Source: Pedobacter psychrodurus (GTDB lineage: Bacteria > Bacteroidota > Bacteroidia > Sphingobacteriales > Sphingobacteriaceae). Taken from it: 64,000 bases of DNA. The stretch is taken from assembly GCF_004331735.1 (NCBI RefSeq), contig NZ_SJSO01000007.1:124001-188000 (forward strand). Reading direction: 5' to 3'. This document shows positions 30,569 through 40,901 of this stretch, piece by piece (position 1 is the stretch's first letter; each line of letters begins with the position of its first letter). A model generated the notes under the pieces. It saw nothing but the letters and a program-made list of their open reading frames with translations. It was not told the origin of the DNA and searched no databases. The translations under genes and the position numbers were made by a program.

Positions 30569-33500
30569 ATGAAGCAATTATTTTTGTTTTGTGGACACTT
30601 ATCGGTGTCCAACAGGTTAAGAAATGCAATGGTATTGACGGGTTCGATTCTTGTATTTTTCCTGATTTTTATGCCCAACAAAGGTTTTTCTCAAACGGGA
30701 AAGAAAACCATTACGGGTAAGGTTACAGATACACTTGGGGTAGGGCTGCCGGGCGTAACTGTAGCAGTTATAAATAAGGTTAATGTAGGTACGCAGACCG
30801 ATAATAACGGAAAGTTTGTACTTGATGTAACAGCAGGAGAAATACTTAGATTTTCTTATGTAGGATACAGAGAGCAAAGGGCAACAGTTGGTGCAGCTAA
30901 TGTGCTTAACATTAAATTAACTGAAGAAAATATGCTATCTGAAGAGATCGTTATTACCGCTTTAGGACAAAAACAACGTAAGGAAGCATTGGTAGGTTCG
31001 GTTACAACTGTAAAAGTAGGTAACCTTAAAATACCATCGAGTAACCTTACCAATGCCCTTTCGGGCCAAATAGCAGGTGTAATCGGTTACCAGCGTAGCG
31101 GACAGCCTGGGCAGGATAACTCGCAGTTTTTTATCCGAGGGGTAACTACTTTTGGCTATAAACAAGACCCACTTATTTTAATCGATAACGTAGAGCTTAC
31201 TGCATCTGATCTGGCTCGCTTACAAGTTGATGATATTGAAAGCTTTTCTATCTTGAAAGATGCAAGTGCTACCGCATTATATGGCGCGAGGGGTGCAAAT
31301 GGAGTAATTTTAGTCAGCACTAAATCCGGTAAAGAAGGCAAAGCCAAAATAAGCTTCCGATTAGAGAATTCTGCTTCTCAATCGGTAAAGAGCCTGCAAC
31401 TTGCTGATCCAATTACCTACATGAGGCTTTTTAACGAAGCTTCGATTGGCAGAGGCATGGACCCCATGTTTACACCTAACCAGATTATTAATACTCAGGC
31501 TACAATAAACAAAAGTCCTGGTTATAATGAATACGTTTATCCTGCTGTAGATTGGCTAGATATGTTGTTTAAAAAACGTACCAGTACACAACGGGCTAAT
31601 ATCGGCATTAGTGGTGGTGGCGGCGTTGCCCGCTATTATATTGCAGGTTCTTACAATTTAGATAATGGTATACTTAAAGAGGATGAACGGAATAACAACG
31701 ATAATAATGTGAAATTCCGCAATTACCAATTACGCTCTAACATTAATATCGATTTAAGTAAAACAACCGAAATGGTAGTTCGCCTGTCGGGTAATTTTAG
31801 TGAATATAATGGCCCTTTGGCAACAGATGGTGGTTTTTCGACCGACTTATATAATATTGCTGTACATACCAGTCCGGTTTCCTTTCCTGCGTTTTATCCA
31901 GCCGATGCCGCCAATCAAAATGCGCAACATATTCTCTTTGGAAATAGAGGTGGAGCAGGTGTAAACAGTATTTTGGATAACAACCCTTACGCTGCGATGT
32001 TACGAGGACATAAAAATTCATCTGAATCGCGCATGTCGGCACAGTTTGAAGTAAATCAAAAGTTAGATTTCTTTACCGAAGGCCTTTCATTTAAATCTAT
32101 TTTTAGCACCAACAGGTACTCTTATTTCGATTCGCAAAGGGCATATTCTCCATTTTATTATAATATTGGTTCTTACGATAAGCAAAGCAATACTTATGTT
32201 TTAAACTGGCTTAATTCATCGGTAACGGGTGGCGCACCAAATATTGCGCAAGAATACCTGTCGTATAATCCAGGTAATACCAATATCAATACTTTTTTAT
32301 ATGCACAGGCATCAGTTAATTACGATAAAGCTTTCGGTAATCACAATGTTAGCGGAACATTAATTGGTACGGCACAACAAACCGTTTACAGTAACGCTAG
32401 TTCGTTGCAGAATTCGCTCCCTTACCGGAATTTGGGTTTAGCCGGACGATTAACCTATTCGTATAAAAGCAGGTACTTTTTAGAATCTAATTTCGGCTAT
32501 AATGGATCTGAAAGGTTTTCGGAAGACCATCGTTTTGGCTTTTTTCCAACCATTGGTGCCGGATGGGTACTTTCTAATGAGAAATTTTGGACTGGTGGAA
32601 TCGCCAATGTGGTTAATCGCTTAAAATTAAGAGGTAGCTACGGTATTGTGGGTAACGATGCCATTGGTGCACAACGTTTCTTCTATATCTCAGAAGTGAA
32701 TTTAAACGGAGGCGGAAATTATGCGCAATTTGGGTTTAATGGCGCTTCTAACCGCAGTGGAGTATTCATAAATAACTATGAAAATAAAGATGTTACCTGG
32801 GAAACATCACAACAAACCAATTTAGCACTTGAAGCTACACTTTTCAAAAACTTAAATTTAATTGCCGAAGTATATAATAATTATCGCTACGACATTTATA
32901 TGGGCCGTGCCAACCTGCCTACCACACTTGGTTTAGAAGCCAATGTAGGGGCAAATGTTGGTGAAGCCAGATCGAGAGGAATTGATTTATCGTTAGATTA
33001 TAAGTTTAATGTGAATGCATTTTCTTTCGCTGTACGCTCTAATTTAACTTTCGCCAAAAACAAATACATTAACTACGAAGAACCCCAATGGGCCGAGTCT
33101 TACCGTTACACCACAGGCCAACCCATCAGCAGAAACTTTGGTTACATTGCCGAGCGCTTGTTTGTTGATGATAAAGAAGTACAAAACTCGCCAACACAGA
33201 TTTTCTCTGCAAATGGTAAAGCACCACGGGCTGGCGATATTAAGTACCGCGATTTAAATAACGATGGTAGAATTGATGATGCTGATAAGGCTTATATCGG
33301 TTTCCCGCAATCTCCTGAAGTGGTATATGGCTTTGGTTTCAGTTCATCATACAAAGGTTTCGATCTTTCTGCCTTTTTTACCGGACAGGATAGGATGACC
33401 TTCTTTATCGATCCAACCAAGGTAAGTCCTTTTGTTCCTAGTAATCAGCAATATATTTTAGGCAATACTCAATTGCTGAAAGATTTTGCAGATAATCACT

Positions 33501-33820
33501 GGTCGCCAGAAAACCAGAATTTGTATGCACTTTATCCAAGGCTTGCTGTTAATGCTGCGGATTTAGAAAATAATGCACAAACCAGTACCTGGTGGATGAG
33601 AAATGGACGTTTGATGCGGTTGAAATCTGTAGAATTTGGATATACCCTGCCTCAGCGCATTTCTACTAAAATAAAGCTGAACTCTTGCAGAATTTATTTC
33701 AACGGGCTAAATCTGCTTACCTGGAGCCCTTTTAAAATGTGGGACCCAGAGCAAGGTGGAAACGGCTTTGCCTATCCAATACAAAAGGTATTCAATGTTG
33801 GTCTTAACGTAACCTTATAA
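30569..33820 (+). CDS. SusC/RagA family TonB-linked outer membrane protein (glycan locus)
   Basis: A 1083-residue outer-membrane transporter. The signal region ends near NKGFSQTG (about residue 45), a carboxypeptidase-regulatory-like domain covers about 49-118 (KKTITGKVTDTLGVGLPGVTVAVI), the TonB box is EEIVITALG, and the plug has FFIRGVTTFG and the signature SILKDASATALYGARGANGVILVSTK. The barrel ends QKVFNVGLNVTL. There is no STN domain, so it is a plain importer. Its stop TAA overlaps the ATG of the SusD gene (TAATG at 33818-33822), showing translational coupling. Given its neighbours it should import oligosaccharides released at the surface, probably fucosylated and galactosylated ones. 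Confidence 0.95.
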   Translation: MKQLFLFCGHLSVSNRLRNAMVLTGSILVFFLIFMPNKGFSQTGKKTITGKVTDTLGVGLPGVTVAVINKVNVGTQTDNNGKFVLDVTAGEILRFSYVGYREQRATVGAANVLNIKLTEENMLSEEIVITALGQKQRKEALVGSVTTVKVGNLKIPSSNLTNALSGQIAGVIGYQRSGQPGQDNSQFFIRGVTTFGYKQDPLILIDNVELTASDLARLQVDDIESFSILKDASATALYGARGANGVILVSTKSGKEGKAKISFRLENSASQSVKSLQLADPITYMRLFNEASIGRGMDPMFTPNQIINTQATINKSPGYNEYVYPAVDWLDMLFKKRTSTQRANIGISGGGGVARYYIAGSYNLDNGILKEDERNNNDNNVKFRNYQLRSNINIDLSKTTEMVVRLSGNFSEYNGPLATDGGFSTDLYNIAVHTSPVSFPAFYPADAANQNAQHILFGNRGGAGVNSILDNNPYAAMLRGHKNSSESRMSAQFEVNQKLDFFTEGLSFKSIFSTNRYSYFDSQRAYSPFYYNIGSYDKQSNTYVLNWLNSSVTGGAPNIAQEYLSYNPGNTNINTFLYAQASVNYDKAFGNHNVSGTLIGTAQQTVYSNASSLQNSLPYRNLGLAGRLTYSYKSRYFLESNFGYNGSERFSEDHRFGFFPTIGAGWVLSNEKFWTGGIANVVNRLKLRGSYGIVGNDAIGAQRFFYISEVNLNGGGNYAQFGFNGASNRSGVFINNYENKDVTWETSQQTNLALEATLFKNLNLIAEVYNNYRYDIYMGRANLPTTLGLEANVGANVGEARSRGIDLSLDYKFNVNAFSFAVRSNLTFAKNKYINYEEPQWAESYRYTTGQPISRNFGYIAERLFVDDKEVQNSPTQIFSANGKAPRAGDIKYRDLNNDGRIDDADKAYIGFPQSPEVVYGFGFSSSYKGFDLSAFFTGQDRMTFFIDPTKVSPFVPSNQQYILGNTQLLKDFADNHWSPENQNLYALYPRLAVNAADLENNAQTSTWWMRNGRLMRLKSVEFGYTLPQRISTKIKLNSCRIYFNGLNLLTWSPFKMWDPEQGGNGFAYPIQKVFNVGLNVTL

Positions 33821-35751
33821 TGAAAACGATAAAAAAATATTTCAAATACAGTTGCATTGTTTTAATGCTTTGCAGCTTTGTATCCTGTAAAAAGTATCTG
33901 GATGTAACGCCTGATGATATTGGTACGCTTGATTATGCATTTAGAAACAGAAATGAGGCCGAAAACTACCTGTACTCGTGTTATGCCTATCTGCAACGGA
34001 TGAATGATATGGCCTCAAATCCAAGTTTTACCACATCATCAGAGCTGATTTACTCGAATACACTTGATAATTTTCAAGGTTTTAACCGAACAGGCTTTAA
34101 TTTATTAAGGGGAACACAAACTGCTGCAAAACCAGGGTTAAACACTTGGGATGGCGAAGAAGGAAGTTATAGTCTTTGGCGCTCCATCAGGATCTGTAAC
34201 ATTATGCTCGAAAATATCGATAAGCCTATTGATTTAGGTGCTACAGAAAAGAAACGCTGGACAGCAGAAACTAAATTTTTAAAGGCCTATTATCATTATG
34301 TGTTATTTAAAATGTATGGCCCAATACCGCTGATTAAAACCAATTTAGCCATAAACAGTACCACTGATGAGGTAAGAATAAAAAGAGCCCCGGTAAATGA
34401 AACGGTAGATTATATCATTTCCCTATTAGATGAGGCGATTCCCGATTTACCTGCAATTATTACAAGTCAGGCAACTGAATTAGGTAGGGTAACCAGTGTG
34501 ATTGCGTTATCGGTAAAGGCTGAGGTATTAACCACGGCGGCAAGCCCACTTTTTAACGGTAATCCTGATTATGTGAGTTTTAAAGATAAAGATGGTGTTA
34601 GCCTTTTTCCTGCGGCTTACGATGCGCAAAAATGGAATAAAGCTGCTGAGGCCGCAAAAATTGCCATTACCGCTGCCGAGGCACAAGGGATTAAATTGTA
34701 TACTTTCAATTCGCCATCAACAGTTGGCAAATTATCCGATTCGTTAAAAAGAGAATTAGATGTACAGAATGCTGTAACAGAAAGGTGGGAATTGAATTCG
34801 GAAATCATATGGGCATCAAATCCTGAATTTAACTATCAAGGGTTTGCAACGCCAAGACTTACTGCAAAATCTGCCGTTAATAATTTTTCCAATCCTTCTA
34901 CTTTTTCTGCTCCAATAAGTACACAAGAGCTTTTTTATACGGTTAATGGTGTGCCCATTAGTGAAGATAAAACCTGGGATTATGCCGGCAGGAATACCAT
35001 TAAAGTTGGCGACAATGCAAGCAGGTATTACATTCAGCAAGGGTACGAAACAATAAAAGGCCATTTTGCCCGCGAAACCCGTTTTTATGCAGATATTGCT
35101 TTTGATGGAGGTATTTGGTTTGGAAATGGAAGAAATAATCAGGACGACCCGGCCAATCCTTTGTATTACGTATCAGCAAGGGGTAGTGGATTTGCGGCGC
35201 CAAGTGATAATATCAGGTTAAATATTACAGGTTATTGGCCTAAGAAACTGGTGAGTTATGCATCTGTTTATGATGATGGTTTTCAACCATCAGCCTTCCG
35301 TTTGCCACTGATCAGATTGGCAGGTTTATACCTACTATATGCAGAAGCATTAAATGAAGTGAATGGACCTACTGCAGAAGTGTTTACTTATGTAGATAAA
35401 GTAAGGCAAAGAGCTGGTTTACAGGGTGTACAAGCCTCGTGGACAAATTTCGCCAAAAATCCGAATAAATTTAATACTAAAGAAGGGTTACGACAGATTA
35501 TTCACCAGGAAAGAAGAATTGAGCTTTGTTTTGAAGGCCAGAGCGGTTGGGATTTAAGAAGATGGAAAGAACTTCAGGCGGTTTTAAATAATCCGATACA
35601 AGGCTGGAGTATAAACAATGCAGAAGCAGTGAATTACTACCGTCCAACTACACAATTTATTCCAGTGTTTGGTTTAAAAGATTATTTATGGCCAATTAAA
35701 AGCTACGATCTGGTTGTAAATCCAAACTTAGTTCAAAATCCTTATTGGTAG
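33820..35751 (+). CDS. RagB/SusD family glycan-binding lipoprotein
   Basis: A 643-residue lipoprotein, larger than the other two SusD proteins here. The lipobox is FVSC (C23), followed by KKYLDVTPDD, the typical mature N-terminus. The SusD signature KKRWTAETKFLKAYYHYVLFKMYGPIPLI lies about 145-175, and the C-terminal conserved region is IIHQERRIELCFEGQSGWDLRRWKELQ. It shows a large insertion between residues about 300 and 430 with aromatic residues (FNYQGFATPRL, GIWFGNGRN), a plausible glycan-contact surface. The start overlaps the SusC stop. It would cap the SusC barrel and select the glycan. Confidence 0.94.
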   Translation: MKTIKKYFKYSCIVLMLCSFVSCKKYLDVTPDDIGTLDYAFRNRNEAENYLYSCYAYLQRMNDMASNPSFTTSSELIYSNTLDNFQGFNRTGFNLLRGTQTAAKPGLNTWDGEEGSYSLWRSIRICNIMLENIDKPIDLGATEKKRWTAETKFLKAYYHYVLFKMYGPIPLIKTNLAINSTTDEVRIKRAPVNETVDYIISLLDEAIPDLPAIITSQATELGRVTSVIALSVKAEVLTTAASPLFNGNPDYVSFKDKDGVSLFPAAYDAQKWNKAAEAAKIAITAAEAQGIKLYTFNSPSTVGKLSDSLKRELDVQNAVTERWELNSEIIWASNPEFNYQGFATPRLTAKSAVNNFSNPSTFSAPISTQELFYTVNGVPISEDKTWDYAGRNTIKVGDNASRYYIQQGYETIKGHFARETRFYADIAFDGGIWFGNGRNNQDDPANPLYYVSARGSGFAAPSDNIRLNITGYWPKKLVSYASVYDDGFQPSAFRLPLIRLAGLYLLYAEALNEVNGPTAEVFTYVDKVRQRAGLQGVQASWTNFAKNPNKFNTKEGLRQIIHQERRIELCFEGQSGWDLRRWKELQAVLNNPIQGWSINNAEAVNYYRPTTQFIPVFGLKDYLWPIKSYDLVVNPNLVQNPYW

Positions 35752-35849
35752 TTTAAAATATTTAAGAAATGAAACCATGATGCGTGGCATAAGCAATAAT
35801 TTTTATTCACCTGCATCATCGCTTCATCACCATTGAAAATAAATTCAAA

Positions 35850-37088
35850 ATGATGAAAAATATTAAAAATAGTATTTACCTAATCTTTATCGTTTCTGTT
35901 TTGGTGAGCCTGGCTGCCTGCAAAAAAATGGAAACCTATAACGATCCAGCTTCTTCAGATATGACCAAGCCTGGGGTGGTAACCAATATTAAAGTTGATA
36001 ATTTTAATGGCGGCGCATATATTACCTATTCTTTGCCAAACTCAAAAAATCTTTTGTATGTATTGGCACAATATAAAATAAACGGGGTAACTACAAGAGA
36101 AACGAAATCGAGTTATTATTCCGATTCTATTATGGTAGATGGCTTTGCAAAGAAACAGGGTTATGATGTTACTTTGTATGCTGTAAGCAGGGCAGAGGTT
36201 AAGTCTGATCCTGTTACCGTAAAAGTAAATCCGGATACGCCACCATACCTGCTATTAAAGCCAACCATTAATGCTGAAGCTGATTTTGGAGGTATAAAAA
36301 TTACAGGGACGAATCCTTTAAAAAACAATCTGGGTATAATTCTTTTAAATGTTGGCGATAACAATACTTCTGATGTAATTGATCAGCATTACGGCAAAAC
36401 CGAAATCTTCGATTATTCAGTTAGGGGCTATGCGCCAGTTGCTAAAAAGATCGGTTATTATGTAACTGATAATTTTGGAAATATTTCTGATACGACCTAT
36501 AAAACCGTTACCCCATTTTTTGAAACCCTATTGGATAGAGGTAAGTTTTTTCAGTACAGGCTTCCATCTGATGGGATAATTGCCTATGGCTGGGATCTTC
36601 CTTATTTATGGGATGGCAAAACAGACGGTAACTCGAACGGATGGCACACTGCTCCAGGTGGTGCAATGCCTGCAATAGCAACATTTGGTTTGGGGATTAG
36701 TGCAAAGTTAAGCCGGTTTATTCTATGGGAAAGGCCCGATGGCTCCGATAAGTTTGCTTACGGGCATGGAAATCCAAAGGTATTCTCCATATGGGGTTCC
36801 GATGTAGCTGTTCCACGCGATGCGCAACTGCCATTATCTGCACCGGTTGGTACTGTTATAGGCGATTGGATAAACATGGGTAATTATAATTATCCAAATC
36901 CACCTTCGGGCTTAGCACCGGTAGCGCATACCACTGCAGATAACGACTTTGTAAAGGCTGGTGTAAGTTTCAATTTTCCGCTAACAAATCCTAAAGTTCG
37001 CTACATCCGTTTGTCGGTAAGCACCACATGGTCTAACGGTACATTTGCCCACGCCATGGAAATGGCTTTTTACGGCGACCCGAAGTAA
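35850..37088 (+). CDS. DUF4959/DUF5126/DUF5000 surface lipoprotein, probable glycan-binding protein
   Basis: A 412-residue lipoprotein (lipobox SLAAC, C24). An N-terminal DUF4959 Ig-like domain (KPGVVTNIKVDNFNGGAYITYSLPNSKNLLYVLAQY), a middle DUF5126-like domain (about 130-225) and a C-terminal DUF5000 domain resembling F5/8 type C modules (about 245-410: YLWDGKTDGNSNGWHT and PKVRYIRLSVSTTWSNGTFAHAMEMAFYGD). Proteins of this layout follow SusD in many glycan loci and act as surface glycan-binding proteins. A 98-base gap separates it from SusD; the next gene begins 35 bases later. An ATG three bases downstream of the first is equally possible. Confidence 0.85.
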   Translation: MMKNIKNSIYLIFIVSVLVSLAACKKMETYNDPASSDMTKPGVVTNIKVDNFNGGAYITYSLPNSKNLLYVLAQYKINGVTTRETKSSYYSDSIMVDGFAKKQGYDVTLYAVSRAEVKSDPVTVKVNPDTPPYLLLKPTINAEADFGGIKITGTNPLKNNLGIILLNVGDNNTSDVIDQHYGKTEIFDYSVRGYAPVAKKIGYYVTDNFGNISDTTYKTVTPFFETLLDRGKFFQYRLPSDGIIAYGWDLPYLWDGKTDGNSNGWHTAPGGAMPAIATFGLGISAKLSRFILWERPDGSDKFAYGHGNPKVFSIWGSDVAVPRDAQLPLSAPVGTVIGDWINMGNYNYPNPPSGLAPVAHTTADNDFVKAGVSFNFPLTNPKVRYIRLSVSTTWSNGTFAHAMEMAFYGDPK

Positions 37089-37123
37089 TAGGTAAGATTA
37101 ATAAAAAAGATAAATTTTCAAAT

Positions 37124-38344
37124 ATGAAAAGTATATATAAAATTGGTGGTCTGCTATTGCTGTTGGTTACCGTAATTATTAGCTGTACCAAAGACGATCT
37201 TGCTTTTAAAGATTATTTAAAGGATGGCGAGATTGTTTATCCTGGCCGTGTAGCCAATATTGTAACCAAACCGGGCAATCTAAGAACCGCTTTGTGGTGG
37301 AATCCAAGTCCAGATCCAAGCGTAAGCAAATATGTGGTTTATTGGAATAACAACGCCGATTCGGTTGTAGTTACCGCTAGCAGTCATAATCCTACAGATA
37401 CGATAAAAGTGGTTATTCCGAATTTGAGCGAATATACCTACACTTTTACCATTTATTCGTACGATGCTCAGGGGCATAAATCTATCCCGATAGAGGCTAG
37501 AAACGTGCGGGTTTTTGGCCCTTTGTATCAATCTGGATTATTGAACAGGCCTTACAATGCCACCACACCATATGTAGTAAACAGCAATGGTTCTGTTCAG
37601 CTAAATTTTAAAACTCCCGATACCATCAACGTAAATACGGTAATCAGGTATACCAATACAGCAGGTACAAGTGTAGATAAAATACTTTTACCAGCAGATA
37701 CGGCTATTACACTTACAAATTATAAAGCAGGAACCGATATTGGCTATAAATCTTCTTATATTCCGGGTAAAGGATCGCTGGATGTATTTTCGGTAGCCGA
37801 TTTTTCTACCTTCCCAAAAATTTTTACTTATGTGCTTTGCGATCGTTCGCTTTTTAGCGAAGTGCGTTTGCCAGGCGATGCACCAACCTACGAATCGGGT
37901 ACCAGTATCAGTAAACTTTGGGATGGAAGCGTGGGACCACAGGGTTATCCAAATATTTTTCACAGTGCAGGCGACAGCGGAATGCCACATGTAATAACCT
38001 TCGATTTAGGTAAAGTATATACCAATTTATCACGTATTGAAGAAACAGGTAGAGACTGTTGTAATAATCCAGATCGTTTTGAAGTTTGGGGAACAGCCGA
38101 TTTAACCAATGCCACAACTACCTTATCAGCAAGTAATAATGGTTGGCCAGCTGAAGCAACAAGCAAAGGATGGGCACTTTTAAAAGATGTAACCAGAACT
38201 GATGATGGCAAGAATGCAATCACTGCTGAACTGGACAATGCAGGAAAACCAATTCGTTATATTCGCATTCGGATTAAACATGTAACTACTGGTGATGGAA
38301 ATTATAGCAATATGAGCGAAATCAGATTCTGGAATAAACAGTAA
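37124..38344 (+). CDS. DUF4998 and discoidin-like surface lipoprotein
   Basis: A 406-residue lipoprotein (lipobox VIISC, C21). The N-terminal half has a DUF4998 fold with a fibronectin-type segment (LRTALWWNPSPDPSVSKYVVYWNNN and LSEYTYTFTIYSYDAQGHKS). The C-terminal half is F5/8 type C-like (SISKLWDGSVGPQGYPNIFHSAGDSGMPHVITFDLGKVYTNLSRIE ... IRYIRIRIKHVTTGDGNYSNMSEIRFW). It resembles the preceding DUF4959/DUF5000 protein in plan, with an Ig-like stalk plus carbohydrate-binding sandwich, and is probably a second surface glycan-binding protein of the same operon. Confidence 0.82.
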   Translation: MKSIYKIGGLLLLLVTVIISCTKDDLAFKDYLKDGEIVYPGRVANIVTKPGNLRTALWWNPSPDPSVSKYVVYWNNNADSVVVTASSHNPTDTIKVVIPNLSEYTYTFTIYSYDAQGHKSIPIEARNVRVFGPLYQSGLLNRPYNATTPYVVNSNGSVQLNFKTPDTINVNTVIRYTNTAGTSVDKILLPADTAITLTNYKAGTDIGYKSSYIPGKGSLDVFSVADFSTFPKIFTYVLCDRSLFSEVRLPGDAPTYESGTSISKLWDGSVGPQGYPNIFHSAGDSGMPHVITFDLGKVYTNLSRIEETGRDCCNNPDRFEVWGTADLTNATTTLSASNNGWPAEATSKGWALLKDVTRTDDGKNAITAELDNAGKPIRYIRIRIKHVTTGDGNYSNMSEIRFWNKQ

Positions 38345-38398
38345 TCTTTTTGATGTAATTGGATTCGATTAATATGGAGATGAAAAGCCGCACGCGAT

Positions 38399-38507
38399 CG
38401 TCATTTCGAGCGGAGTGCAGCGCAGCCGAGAACCACGAAGTGCTCAGCGAAGCTAAATCTATCGAGATAGATCTCTCCATTCCACTACGTTCCAGTCGAG
38501 ATGACGA
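38399..38507. repeat. 109-base inverted repeat element within the glycan operon
   Basis: CGTCATTTCGA (38399-38409) is matched by TCGAGATGACG (38496-38506) at the other end. The interior has a 16-base perfect palindrome ATCTATC-GA-GATAGAT (38457-38472), and GAGCGGAGTGCAGCGCAGCC. It sits between the discoidin-like lipoprotein stop (38344) and the GH95 start (38561). No ORF or transposase; it is a non-autonomous palindromic element of the TCGAGCGGAGTGCAGC type known from Bacteroidota. Confidence 0.8.
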
Positions 38508-38560
38508 CACTATAATAATTGAATTCAATTTATATAGTACAACAACACACAAATGAAACT

Positions 38561-40894
38561 ATGTATATTAAGCACATAATCACTATTATTCTATTTTCTT
38601 TCTTTTTCAGTAAAAATACCGCTGCCCAGCAAAAGCCTTTAACATTGTGGTACGATAAACCTGCCAAAATTTGGGAAGAAACCCTTCCCTTAGGTAATGG
38701 TAAACTGGGCATGACGCCAGATGGTGGCATTAGCAGGGAGAATATTGTACTGAACGATATCACTTTATGGAGCGGTGGGAAACAAGATGCCAACAATTAC
38801 GAGGCGCATAAAAGTTTACCTAAAATTAGGCAGCTCATATTGGAGGGTAAAAACGATGAAGCACAGGAGTTGGTTAACCGCGATTTTGTTTGTAAAGGGC
38901 AGGGATCGGGTGGTGCAAATTGGGGCAAATACCAAACATTAGGAAATCTGCAGTTAGATTTTGATTATCCAGGTGTAAAAGATTTGAGTACACAGGCCTA
39001 TAAAAGATCCTTATCACTGGATAGAGCCGTTGCTCTTGCAGAATTTACGCTCAATGGAGTAAAGTACAAAAGAGAGTATTTCTGCAGTTTTGATGATGAT
39101 GTAAATATCATCCGCATCACCGCCGATCAACCTAAAAAGTTGAATTGTAATATTTCCATCAGCCGATCAGAAAAAGTAACATTAGCTAGCGAAGGCAATG
39201 AACTGTTGATGTTTGGTCAATTGGATAACGGAACTGATGGTAAAGGAATGAAATACCAGAGCCGTGTGAGCACTAAACTCACCGATGGTACGGTTACCAG
39301 TGAAGGAAATGTGCTTAAAGTTAAAAATGCAACAGAAATTATTATTTACGTTGCTGCAGAAACCGATTTTAAATATGCCGATTTTGAAGCCAGGGTAAAA
39401 CGGACCTTACAAGAAGCAAAAAAGAAGGCCTATAGTTTGGAACTTGCAAATCACACCTCAAACTTTGGTAAACTTTTTAATAGGTTAAAAATCAATTTAG
39501 GAGAAGGCGAAGCTGCCAAATTGCCTACAGATGTAAGGTTAGACCGTTTCTATAAAGATTACAAAAATGATGTTTCATTAAGTGCCTTGTTTTTTCAGTT
39601 CGGTCGATATTTAAGCATTAGCAGTACTAGGGTTGGGCTATTGCCGCCAAATCTTCAGGGTTTATGGGCAAACCAGATCAATACCCCATGGAATGGCGAT
39701 TACCATTTAGATGTAAATGTACAGATGAACCATTGGGCTATTGAGCCTGCTAACCTTTCGGAGTTAAACCTTCCACTGGCTGAATTGGTAAGAAATTTAA
39801 CTGGGCCGGGTGCAAAAACGGCAAAAGCATATTATAATGCCGATGGATGGATTGCCCACGTCATTACAAATGTTTGGGGGTTTACTGAGCCTGGCGAAAG
39901 TGCTTCATGGGGAGCATCAAATGCAGGATCCGGCTGGTTATGCAGCAATCTATGGGATCATTTTGCCTACAGTCGTGATTTAAAATACCTGAAAAGCATT
40001 TATCCGATCTTGAAAGGATCAGCCGCATTTTATCAAAGTGTGTTAATTAAAGATCCAAAAACGGGTTGGTTGGTTACTTCGCCGTCGGTATCGCCAGAGA
40101 ATACTTTCTACCTTCAAAACGGAAAAACAGCCAGTATTTCGATGGGGCCAACTATCGATAACCAGATTGTGAGAGAACTTTTTAACAATGTAATTATAGC
40201 TGCTAAACTGCTTAAAACTGATGCTGCGTTTAGCGTATCAATACAGGAGAAATTAAAGTCTATTCCTCCAGTGGGCGTAATCAGTAAAGACGGCCGTATA
40301 CAGGAATGGCTGGAAGATTATAAAGAAACCGATCCACAGCACCGCCACATCTCACATTTATATGGGGTTTATCCTGCCGGATTAATTACGCCAACATCTA
40401 CTCCCGCACTTGCGGAGGCAGCAAAGAAAACCCTTGAAGTAAGGGGAGATGATGGCCCAAGTTGGTCAATTGCTTATAAACAGTTATTTTGGGCAAGGCT
40501 ACAGGATGGAAATAGGGCTTTTAAACTGTTTAGAGAGATTTTAAAACCTACCCTAAGAACTGATATTAATTATGGCGCTGGTGGAGGTGTTTATCCGAAT
40601 ATGTTATCAGCTGGGCCACCGTTTCAGATTGATGGTAATTTTGGCGCATCCGCAGCTATTGCAGAAATGCTGATCCAAAGTCATGATGGTTTTATCGAAC
40701 TGCTACCTGCTATTCCTGATGCCTGGAAGGCTTTTGGCGAAATTAAAGGTTTAAAAGCAAGAGGTAACTTTACAGTTGATATGAACTGGAAAGATGGCAA
40801 AATTATAAATTACAGAATTGCTTCGGCCATACCACAAAAGGTGAAGCTAAAAATAAATGGAAAATTAACCGAAATAATGTCGACTAAACTTTAA
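38561..40894 (+). CDS. GH95 family alpha-L-fucosidase
   Basis: A 777-residue exported glycoside hydrolase (signal peptide to about residue 22, KNTAAQQ). The N-terminal domain begins LWYDKPAKIWEETLPLGNGKLGM and NDITLWSG, diagnostic of GH95. The (alpha/alpha)6 core has GLLPPNLQGLWANQINTPWNGDYHLDVNVQMNHWAIEPANLSEL, SPSVSPENTFY containing the catalytic glutamate, and HRHISHLYGVYPAG and NFGASAAIAEMLIQSH. GH95 enzymes are inverting and cut alpha-1,2-linked (some alpha-1,3/4) fucose, and some act on alpha-L-galactose. The frame extends to a TTG at 38519; the ATG at 38561 gives a proper signal peptide. It is followed by the clan GH-D gene only 7 bases later. Confidence 0.93.
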   Translation: MYIKHIITIILFSFFFSKNTAAQQKPLTLWYDKPAKIWEETLPLGNGKLGMTPDGGISRENIVLNDITLWSGGKQDANNYEAHKSLPKIRQLILEGKNDEAQELVNRDFVCKGQGSGGANWGKYQTLGNLQLDFDYPGVKDLSTQAYKRSLSLDRAVALAEFTLNGVKYKREYFCSFDDDVNIIRITADQPKKLNCNISISRSEKVTLASEGNELLMFGQLDNGTDGKGMKYQSRVSTKLTDGTVTSEGNVLKVKNATEIIIYVAAETDFKYADFEARVKRTLQEAKKKAYSLELANHTSNFGKLFNRLKINLGEGEAAKLPTDVRLDRFYKDYKNDVSLSALFFQFGRYLSISSTRVGLLPPNLQGLWANQINTPWNGDYHLDVNVQMNHWAIEPANLSELNLPLAELVRNLTGPGAKTAKAYYNADGWIAHVITNVWGFTEPGESASWGASNAGSGWLCSNLWDHFAYSRDLKYLKSIYPILKGSAAFYQSVLIKDPKTGWLVTSPSVSPENTFYLQNGKTASISMGPTIDNQIVRELFNNVIIAAKLLKTDAAFSVSIQEKLKSIPPVGVISKDGRIQEWLEDYKETDPQHRHISHLYGVYPAGLITPTSTPALAEAAKKTLEVRGDDGPSWSIAYKQLFWARLQDGNRAFKLFREILKPTLRTDINYGAGGGVYPNMLSAGPPFQIDGNFGASAAIAEMLIQSHDGFIELLPAIPDAWKAFGEIKGLKARGNFTVDMNWKDGKIINYRIASAIPQKVKLKINGKLTEIMSTKL

Positions 40895-40901
40895 TAAATA
40901 C

